A stretch of DNA of 6,775 bases from Burkholderiales bacterium (GTDB lineage Bacteria; Pseudomonadota; Gammaproteobacteria; Burkholderiales; Burkholderiaceae), in contig CANFNO010000161.1 of NCBI GenBank assembly GCA_947447845.1, positions 1-6,775 of the forward strand, read 5' to 3'. The notes under the pieces are model-generated. The model made no database searches and was not told the origin of the DNA. It worked only from the letters and a program-made list of their open reading frames with translations. Below, one piece after another: positions 1 through 4,649 of the stretch. Every line of letters starts with the position of its first letter. The first letter of the stretch is position 1. A program made the position numbers and the translations under genes.

Positions 1-1095
1 TCTTCCCGTTTTCACGATTTGCGCGTCGCGCGGATCAGCCCCGAGGCAGCTGGCTCGGTTGCCATTGCCTTCTCTGTACCAGACGACTTGCTGGAGCGCT
101 TCGATTTTCAGCCCGGCCAGTATCTGACTCTGCGCAGCAAAATTGATGGCGCTGACGTGCGACGCAGCTACTCCATCTGCTCCACGCACAGCCACCTGCG
201 CCGCAAACGCGAGCTGGTGGTCGGCATTCGCCCGATGGAGGGCGGTGTGTTTTCCAATTGGGCAGCCCAGAGTCTGAAGGCCGGTGACAGCCTGTCGGTG
301 ATGCCGCCCGAAGGCCGCTTCGTCTCCAAGCGCCCGCGTGCCTTGCACCGCGTGGCCTTTGCGGCGGGCTCCGGCATCACGCCGATTCTGTCCATCATGG
401 CCAGCACGCTGGAAGACCAGCCCGAGTCCAAATTCACGCTGGTGTATGGCAATCGCAGCATGAACTCGGTGATGTTCAACGAGGCGCTGCAAGACCTGAA
501 AGACCGCTTTGCCGACCGCCTCACTTTGATCCACATCCTGTCGCGCCAGGCGCAAGAGGTGGACCTGCTGCAAGGCCGCATTGATGCCGCCAAAGTGCAA
601 AACATCATCGACACCCTGCTGCCTGTGGCCAGCATGGACGAGGTCTTTGTCTGTGGCCCGGAGGTGATGATCGAGGCCACACAAAAGGCTCTGCTCGCAG
701 CCGGTGTACCTGAGCGACAGATCCACACCGAACGCTTCACGTCGCCCTTGCTGGAGGCTCTCACGCCTGAGGCGCGTCAGGCTGCTGTTGCCAACTTGAA
801 ACTACCCGCTGGCGGCCAGGTGGCGCTCACCGTGGTGCTGGACGGCAAATCGCACGCGTTGCAGATGAACCCGGGTGAGCATTTGCTGGACGTGGCCATG
901 GCGGCCGGTCTGGATCTGCCGTTCTCTTGCAAGGGTGGTGTCTGCGCCACTTGCCGTTGCAAGGTGATGAGCGGCAGCGTGTCGATGGACAAGAACTTCG
1001 GCCTGGAAACCTGGGAAACCGACAAGGGCTTTGTGCTCAGCTGCCAGTCGCGCCCCACCAGCGAAGCTGTGACCGTGAGTTTTGACGAACGCTAA
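1..1095 (+). CDS. paaE: Phenylacetyl-CoA 1,2-epoxidase reductase subunit PaaE (5' end cut off by window)
   Basis: This is the reductase that passes electrons from NAD(P)H through FAD and a [2Fe-2S] centre to the PaaABC(D) oxygenase, which epoxidises the ring of phenylacetyl-CoA in the cytoplasm. The frame is open to base 1, giving 364 visible residues. The TTG at base 19 is rejected as the start because FHDLRVARI just around it matches the usual PaaE N-terminus; only a few codons are missing. Numbering from base 1, there is an FAD-site RxYS (R55-S-Y-S58), an NAD(P)-site GSGITP (123-128), CGPEVM (218-223), and a C-terminal plant-type ferredoxin domain with Cys310, Cys315, Cys318 and Cys348 (CX4CX2CX29C). 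The four cysteines are intact. The rest of paaABCD is expected just upstream (inference). Fe-S flavoprotein reductases of other oxygenases look similar, but the adjoining paaZ settles the call. Confidence 0.94.
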   Translation, partial: SSRFHDLRVARISPEAAGSVAIAFSVPDDLLERFDFQPGQYLTLRSKIDGADVRRSYSICSTHSHLRRKRELVVGIRPMEGGVFSNWAAQSLKAGDSLSVMPPEGRFVSKRPRALHRVAFAAGSGITPILSIMASTLEDQPESKFTLVYGNRSMNSVMFNEALQDLKDRFADRLTLIHILSRQAQEVDLLQGRIDAAKVQNIIDTLLPVASMDEVFVCGPEVMIEATQKALLAAGVPERQIHTERFTSPLLEALTPEARQAAVANLKLPAGGQVALTVVLDGKSHALQMNPGEHLLDVAMAAGLDLPFSCKGGVCATCRCKVMSGSVSMDKNFGLETWETDKGFVLSCQSRPTSEAVTVSFDER

Positions 1096-1127
1096 CAGCC
1101 AAGCGCTCAGCCTCGTAGCTTCCCGCG

Positions 1128-1175
1128 TTGTTTCCGAGACTTCTTTCGGAGCTACTTTCGGCGCTATTTCCCGCG
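1128..1175. repeat. Degenerate 12-bp tandem repeat in the paaE-paaZ gap
   Basis: Four loosely related 12-base blocks follow each other at 1128, 1140, 1152 and 1164, built around a TTTC(C/G)G core; the middle two (cttctttcggag and ctactttcggcg) are the closest. They fill the middle of the 120-base gap between paaE and paaZ. A separate 6-bp inverted repeat GTAGCT/AGCTAC (1115-1120 and 1150-1155) overlaps them. I see no convincing -35/-10 pair here. The function is unknown, and the repeat is weak enough to be drifted low-complexity DNA. Confidence 0.4.
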
Positions 1176-1215
1176 CCGCCTTTCATTCTGTACACACCGT
1201 TTTCATAAGTTCACC

Positions 1216-3255
1216 ATGACCCAGACCCTTCAAAGTTATATCGGCGGCCACTGGCAAGGCGCAGAAGCCGCCAGCGCCTTGCGCAGTGCCGTAAACGGCA
1301 ACACCATCGCCCACACCCATGCCGAAGCACTCGACTTCGGTGAGGCCGTGGAGCACGCCCGCCGCAAAGGCTTACCCGCACTGATGGCCATGGACTTTCA
1401 GGAACGTGCCCAACGCCTCAAGGCCCTGGCCAAGTACCTGCTGGAACACAAAGAGCAGCTCTACGCGGTGTCTGCCCACACCGGTGCCACCAAGGTCGAT
1501 AGCTGGATCGATATTGAAGGGGGTGCGGGCACGCTGTATGCCTACGCCAGCATCGGTAGCAACGAGCTGCCCTCGGGCAATCTGGTGCACGAAGGCCCGG
1601 CTTTTCCCATCGGCAAAAAGGGCGGCTTCTCCGGCACCCATGTGCTGGTTCCGCGTGGTGGTTTGGCAGTGCATATCAACGCGTTTAACTTCCCCGTTTG
1701 GGGCCTGCTGGAAAAGTTTGCGCCCAGTTTTCTGGCCGGCATGCCCTGCATTGGCAAACCGGCCAGCGCCACGAGTTATTTGACTGAAGCGGCCATGCGC
1801 CTGATCGTGCAATCGGGCATCCTGCCCGAGGGCAGTTTGCAGTTGGTGATTGGCGGCACCGGTGATCTGCTGGACCGCTTGAACGGTGCCGACGTGGTCA
1901 CCTTCACCGGCTCGGCCGACACCGCCTCCCGCCTGCGCGTGCACCCCAACTTGATTGCAAACTCGGTGCCCTTCAATGCGGAAGCCGACTCGCTCAACTG
2001 CGCCATCCTCGGGCCGGACGTCAGCCCGGACGACGAAGAGTTTGAACTGTTTGTGAAAGAAGTGGCGCGCGAGATGACGGTCAAGGCCGGGCAAAAGTGC
2101 ACCGCCATTCGCCGGGCCATCGTGCCCGCCAAACACATGGACGCCGTGCTTGAAAAGTTGGCAGCACGCCTGGCCAAAACCACCGTCGGCGATCCGTCGG
2201 TGGAAGGCGTCCGCATGGGCCCGCTGGCCTCGCACGCACAGCAGGCCGACGTGGCCGAGCGCATTGCGCTGCTGTGCCAGGATGCCGAGCAGGTCTATAG
2301 CGGCAAGTCGGACTGGATTGGCGAAGGCACCGCGCAAGGCGCCTTCTGCGCGCCGACCTTGCTGGCCTGCCGCAAGCCCATGGAAGTGGACTCGGTTCAC
2401 ACCATTGAAGCCTTCGGCCCGGTCAGCACCGTGATGGCTTACGAAGACTTTGATGAAGCGTTGACTCTGGCTGCGCGCGGCCAGGGCAGCCTGGTGGCCA
2501 CATTGGTAACGCACGACGCAGCCGTGGCGGCCAAAGCCATCCCGGCCATGGCCGCATGGCATGGTCGCCTGCACATCCTGGACCGTGAAGCCGCAGTCGA
2601 ATCCACCGGCCACGGCTCGCCTTTGCCCACCCTCAAACACGGCGGCCCCGGTCGCGCGGGTGGTGGTGAGGAACTAGGCGGCCTGCGTGCGGTGAAGCAC
2701 TACCTGCAACGCGCAGCGGTGCAAGGCTCGCCCACCATGCTGTCGGCAGTGACCGGCGAGCATGTGCGCGGGGCCCGCGTCAACATCACCGCTGTCCACC
2801 CCTTCCGCAGCTACTTTGAAGACCTGCAGATTGGTGACTCGCTGCTGACCCATCGCCGCACCGTAGGCGAGGCCGACATCGTGGCCTTCGGCGGCATTTC
2901 GGGCGATTACTTCTACATGCACTTTGACGAAGAGGCGGCTAAGGATTCTCCGTTTGGCAAGCGCATTGCGCACGGCTATTTCGTGCTGTCGGCAGCGGCA
3001 GGTTTGTTCGTGTCACCCGCCCCCGGCCCGGTGCTGGCGAACTACGGTCTGGACACGCTGCGTTTTGTGAAGCCGGTCGGAATCGGCGACACGATTCAGG
3101 CGCGTCTGACGGCCAAGCGCAAGATTGATCGCAACAAGAAAGACGCCAAAGGTGTGGGCCAAGGCGTTGTCGCCTGGGATGTGGAAGTGACGAATCAGCT
3201 TGGTGAGTTGGTGGCGAGCTATGACATCCTGACTTTGGTTGCTAAACGGACTTAG
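1216..3255 (+). CDS. paaZ: Bifunctional oxepin-CoA hydrolase / 3-oxo-5,6-dehydrosuberyl-CoA semialdehyde dehydrogenase PaaZ
   Basis: PaaZ hydrolyses the ring of oxepin-CoA (C-terminal MaoC-type hydratase domain) and then oxidises the resulting semialdehyde to 3-oxo-5,6-dehydrosuberyl-CoA with NADP+ (N-terminal aldehyde dehydrogenase domain). The product has 679 residues; E. coli PaaZ has 681. The dehydrogenase domain (about 1-500) has the general base Glu256 in FNAEADSL and the nucleophile Cys295 in AGQKCTAIRR, both at the same numbers as in E. coli PaaZ, plus FTGSADTA at 230-237. The hydratase domain (about 530-660) has the Asp/His pair D564 and H569 in GDYFYMH, followed by GKRIAHGYFVLS. Both active sites are complete. 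The ATG at 1216 opens with MTQTLQSYIGGHWQG, typical of the family, yet no clear Shine-Dalgarno sequence precedes it. It lies 120 bases after paaE on the same strand, so co-transcription is likely. The last codons and stop fall in a 23-bp tandem repeat. Confidence 0.97.
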   Translation: MTQTLQSYIGGHWQGAEAASALRSAVNGNTIAHTHAEALDFGEAVEHARRKGLPALMAMDFQERAQRLKALAKYLLEHKEQLYAVSAHTGATKVDSWIDIEGGAGTLYAYASIGSNELPSGNLVHEGPAFPIGKKGGFSGTHVLVPRGGLAVHINAFNFPVWGLLEKFAPSFLAGMPCIGKPASATSYLTEAAMRLIVQSGILPEGSLQLVIGGTGDLLDRLNGADVVTFTGSADTASRLRVHPNLIANSVPFNAEADSLNCAILGPDVSPDDEEFELFVKEVAREMTVKAGQKCTAIRRAIVPAKHMDAVLEKLAARLAKTTVGDPSVEGVRMGPLASHAQQADVAERIALLCQDAEQVYSGKSDWIGEGTAQGAFCAPTLLACRKPMEVDSVHTIEAFGPVSTVMAYEDFDEALTLAARGQGSLVATLVTHDAAVAAKAIPAMAAWHGRLHILDREAAVESTGHGSPLPTLKHGGPGRAGGGEELGGLRAVKHYLQRAAVQGSPTMLSAVTGEHVRGARVNITAVHPFRSYFEDLQIGDSLLTHRRTVGEADIVAFGGISGDYFYMHFDEEAAKDSPFGKRIAHGYFVLSAAAGLFVSPAPGPVLANYGLDTLRFVKPVGIGDTIQARLTAKRKIDRNKKDAKGVGQGVVAWDVEVTNQLGELVASYDILTLVAKRT

Positions 3256-3304
3256 CCCGGAAGTCATTTCGGACTTAGCCCGGAAGTCACTTCGGACTCA
3301 GGCC
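3247..3304. repeat. 23-bp tandem repeat overlapping the paaZ stop codon
   Basis: Two near-identical 23-base units lie at 3247-3269 and 3270-3292 (one difference, attt versus actt near the end), followed by a partial third from 3293 that drifts after cggactcagg. Each unit begins cggacttagcccgg. The first unit contains the last codons and the TAG stop (3253-3255) of paaZ, so the repeat grew out of, or into, the gene end. The third copy runs into the 5' arm of the 3295-3395 hairpin. No function is apparent. Confidence 0.85.
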
Positions 3305-3395
3305 GCCGTGGCACTCAGCGACGTACGTGTCCCCCGCCCGCTCAAGCGGGCTCCTCCTTTACCTCCCGTCGCTAAGCGCCACGCCGTCCCGAGTC
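3295..3395 (-). other. 101-base hairpin element, left copy (29-position stem, conserved 43-base loop)
   Basis: Bases 3295-3323 and 3367-3395 are complementary at 24 of 29 positions. They enclose 3324-3366, which contains the 6-bp inner stem GCCCGC/GCGGGC (3336-3341 and 3346-3351). Three of the five mismatches (3300/3390, 3313/3377, 3316/3374) become G-U wobbles if the minus strand is the RNA; the other two (3303/3387, 3306/3384) do not. The loop recurs inverted at 3715-3757 with 40/43 identity, while the stem sequence does not recur. The strand given is the one on which the wobbles work. It could be a structured RNA, a terminator-like element or a mobile hairpin; I do not recognise the family. 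Confidence 0.75.
3336..3360 (+). terminator. Possible rho-independent terminator of the paaE-paaZ transcript
   Basis: Within the loop of the left hairpin, the plus strand reads GCCCGC-TCAA-GCGGGC followed by the pyrimidine tail tcctccttt. A 6-bp GC stem with a tetraloop and a T-containing tail 80 bases after paaZ resembles an intrinsic terminator, but the tail is C-interrupted and weak. The same sequence recurs inverted at 3721-3745, where it would face leftwards with no minus-strand gene to terminate, so termination may not be its main role. Confidence 0.35.
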
Positions 3396-3423
3396 TGCCA
3401 ACGCGTTTGGCGCGCTGAAGCTT

Positions 3424-3685
3424 TTGAGACACGGCGTGCCAATGTGCAAGTAGATGAAGACAAAGCTGGTTCGCATAGGTATTGAGACACGGCGCGCCAA
3501 TGTGCAGGTGACTGAAGACAAAGCTGGTTCGCAAAGGTATTGAGACACGGCGCGCCACTGTGCAGGTGACTGAAGATAAAGCTGGTTCGCAAAGGTATTG
3601 AGACACGGCGCGCCAACAGTGCAGGTAGATGAAGACAAAACTGGTTCGAACAGGTATTGAGACACCGCGCGCCAACAGTGCAGGT
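3424..3685. repeat. 58-bp tandem repeat array (four units plus a 29-base half unit)
   Basis: Units start at 3424, 3482, 3540 and 3598 (the last is 59 bases because of one inserted base), with a truncated fifth at 3657-3685. Each begins TTGAGACAC, carries a GGCGCGCC-like palindrome, then gtgcagg, and ends ctggttcgcaaaggta or a variant. Units 2 and 3 differ at 2 of 58 positions and units 1 and 2 at 6. Divergence is spread along the unit, with no conserved-repeat/variable-spacer alternation, so it is not a CRISPR. The fifth unit stops at its 29th base, exactly where the right hairpin stem begins. Plus-strand copies lack TTA, CTA and TCA, so all three minus-strand frames stay open by composition; I do not call a gene there. 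Confidence 0.95.
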
Positions 3686-3786
3686 TGCCGATGGCAGTGG
3701 GGTAGAGGGTTCCGGTAGGTAAAGGAGGAGCCCGCTTAAGCGGGCGGGGGACACGGACGGAACACTCTACCCTGCTGCCATCGGCG
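3686..3786 (+). other. 101-base hairpin element, right copy (inverted relative to the left copy)
   Basis: Bases 3686-3714 pair with 3758-3786: 25 Watson-Crick pairs, three G-U wobbles in plus-strand RNA (3686/3786, 3698/3774, 3699/3773) and one mismatch (3708/3764). The enclosed 43 bases (3715-3757) are the reverse complement of the left loop with three differences. They contain a purine-rich 5' side with aaaggagga (3721-3729), the stem GCCCGC-TTAA-GCGGGC (3730-3745), then gggggacac. Stem length, loop length and inner-stem position equal those of the left copy, though the stem sequence is different. The 3' arm overlaps the first copy of the repeat that leads to paaY. Confidence 0.77.
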
Positions 3787-3870
3787 TACCCAAAGCCAGC
3801 GGCGTACTCAAAGTGAATCAGCAGCCAGCGGCGTACCCAAAGCAACCCGGCTGCCAGCAGCGTAAACAAA
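3777..3870. repeat. 29-bp repeat upstream of paaY
   Basis: A gccagcggcgtacccaaag-like block occurs at 3777, 3795, 3824 and 3853. The last three starts are 29 bases apart and the first is 18 bases before the second. The final copy (gccagcagcgtaaacaaa) is the most diverged and runs into the A-rich paaY leader. The first copy doubles as part of the 3' arm of the right hairpin. The repeat creates a spurious in-frame GTG at 3813 upstream of paaY. No operator-like symmetry is evident. Confidence 0.75.
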
Positions 3871-3896
3871 CATCAAAAGCCAAACAAAGGAAAACT

Positions 3897-4499
3897 ATGC
3901 CAAGCTATTCCATCGAAGGTGTCATCCCTGTGGTGCACCCCAGCGCCTACGTGCACCCCACCGCCGTGTTAATCGGCGACGTCCACATCGGCCCGAACTG
4001 CTACGTCGGCCCCAACGCCAGCCTGCGCGGCGACTTCGGCCGCATCGTGCTCCATGCAGGTGCCAATGTGCAGGACAACTGCGTCATGCACGGCTTTCCG
4101 CAACAGGACACATTAGTTGAAGAAAACGGCCACATCGGCCATGGCGCGGTGCTGCACAGCTGCACCGTGCGCCGCGATGCGCTCGTGGGCATGAACGCCG
4201 TGGTGATGGACGAGGCCGAGGTCGGCGCGCGCGCCATCGTCGCGGCCTGCGCTTTTGTGCCTGCGGGTATGAAAGTGGCGGAGCAAACCCTGGTGGCAGG
4301 CGTGCCCGCCAAAGTGATCCGCCTGCTAACAGACGAAGAAGTCGCCTGGAAACGCACCGGCACCGAGACCTACCAGGACCTCACCCGGCGCTGTCTGGCG
4401 ACGCTCAAAGAAGTGCAACCCTTGGCGCAGGCAGAGACCGATCGACCATCGGTGCAGGCTCCGCAGGTCAAGCCATTGATCGCTGTGAAGCGGGGATAG
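3897..4499 (+). CDS. paaY: PaaY, gamma-carbonic-anhydrase-fold thioesterase of phenylacetate catabolism
   Basis: PaaY is a left-handed beta-helix (hexapeptide repeat) protein that hydrolyses CoA thioesters formed as dead-end by-products of phenylacetate breakdown, protecting the pathway. The ATG at 3897 is chosen over the upstream GTG at 3813 because [19 protein letters not shown] matches the PaaY N-terminus, AAGGA precedes it at about five bases, and the extra 28 residues are repeat-encoded. The product is 200 residues, close to the 196 of E. coli PaaY. Hexapeptide-type turns run from about residue 15 to 135; [12 protein letters not shown] (39-50) and [10 protein letters not shown] (59-68) are near-invariant. 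The zinc ligands of the gamma-CA fold appear as His65, His82 and His87. The C-terminal tail from about residue 187 ([14 protein letters not shown]) is encoded by a dispersed repeat also found at 5836-5880. It is separated from paaZ by 641 repetitive bases, so it may need its own promoter. Confidence 0.93.
   Translation: MPSYSIEGVIPVVHPSAYVHPTAVLIGDVHIGPNCYVGPNASLRGDFGRIVLHAGANVQDNCVMHGFPQQDTLVEENGHIGHGAVLHSCTVRRDALVGMNAVVMDEAEVGARAIVAACAFVPAGMKVAEQTLVAGVPAKVIRLLTDEEVAWKRTGTETYQDLTRRCLATLKEVQPLAQAETDRPSVQAPQVKPLIAVKRG
4455..4499 (+). repeat. 45-bp dispersed repeat, copy A (forms the paaY 3' end)
   Basis: Bases 4455-4499 match 5836-5880 at 41 of 45 positions with no gaps, including ccgcaggtcaagccattg, cgctgtgaagcg and a final TAG. 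In this copy the repeat supplies the last 14 codons and the stop of paaY. Copy B lies between genes. A short stem CGCT/AGCG can form near its end. It resembles short repeats that extend host reading frames at their 3' ends. Confidence 0.85.
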
Positions 4500-4511
4500 C
4501 GCGAGCACAAA

Positions 4512-4552
4512 CCCGGGCCCTATTTGGAGGGAAAACCCTGCCCGGGAATAGG
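4512..4552 (+). terminator. Hairpin downstream of paaY, possible terminator
   Basis: CCCGGGC (4512-4518) pairs with GCCCGGG (4540-4546), with an inner AGGG/CCCT stem around AAAA (4528-4539) stacked against it. CCTATT (4519-4524) can also pair with AATAGG (4547-4552), which interleaves with the first stem and would make a pseudoknot. A short T run (4556-4559) follows a few bases later. It begins 13 bases after the paaY stop, so termination is the plain reading, but the T run is short and displaced. Confidence 0.45.
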
Positions 4553-4577
4553 CAGTTTTCATGGCGCAATAGCACCC

Positions 4578-4649
4578 TTGACCGTACAATAATTTAATAA
4601 ATCTCCATTTTGTAGATTTATATTTTAATTATTTACCAAAAGGCAAATC
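4578..4649 (+). promoter_or_regulatory. AT-rich leader with an inverted repeat ahead of the lipoprotein gene
   Basis: This is the most AT-rich stretch of the window. TTGACC (4578-4583) resembles a -35 box and TACAAT (4585-4590) a -10 box, but they are not spaced as one promoter, so no sigma-70 promoter is assigned. A perfect 8-bp inverted repeat ATAAATCT/AGATTTAT (4597-4604 and 4614-4621) with a 9-base spacer could be an operator or a 5' UTR hairpin. AAAAGG (4637-4642) is a plausible ribosome binding site for the ATG at 4650. Confidence 0.45.

Larger units (their letters stand above)
3295..3786. other. Composite candidate element: inverted hairpins bracketing the 58-bp array
   Basis: The two hairpins face opposite ways and enclose the 58-bp array plus a 28-base linker (3396-3423). 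Together they form a 492-base unit between paaZ and paaY with no protein-coding potential I trust. The inverted loop sequences could act like terminal repeats of a non-autonomous mobile element, or the pair could be two independent insertions of one hairpin family. No transposase, target duplication or integrase gene is visible in the window, so the mobile reading is inference only. Confidence 0.35.

Noticed and set aside
19..21. TTG as the start of paaE
   Set aside because: The frame is open to base 1 and the upstream residues FHD fit the PaaE N-terminus, so the gene is cut by the window edge.
1115..1155. GTAGCT/AGCTAC stem as a terminator after paaE
   Set aside because: Only 6 bp with a 29-base loop and no T run; too weak to separate from chance.
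1372..2640. 422-codon minus-strand frame opposite paaZ
   Set aside because: It is a shadow of a high-GC gene; its Gly/His/Arg-rich product matches nothing I know, while paaZ on the plus strand is unambiguous.
3424..3685. CRISPR array
   Set aside because: Whole 58-bp units are conserved with scattered differences; there are no unique spacers and no cas genes.
3295..3786. Integron attC sites or a group II intron
   Set aside because: No GTTRRRY/RYYYAAC end boxes, no integrase or reverse transcriptase, and the conserved part is the loop rather than the stem ends.
3298..3869. Three long overlapping minus-strand reading frames (125-165 codons) with repeating peptide such as RRVSIPLRTSF
   Set aside because: They cross the 58-bp array, whose period is not a multiple of three, so one peptide cycles through all frames. 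They are open only because the plus strand of the repeat lacks TTA, CTA and TCA. There is no family resemblance and no consistent start signal.
3813..3896. Upstream GTG start for paaY, adding 28 residues
   Set aside because: The GTG lies in the 29-bp repeat without a ribosome binding site; the ATG at 3897 has AAGGA and matches the family N-terminus.
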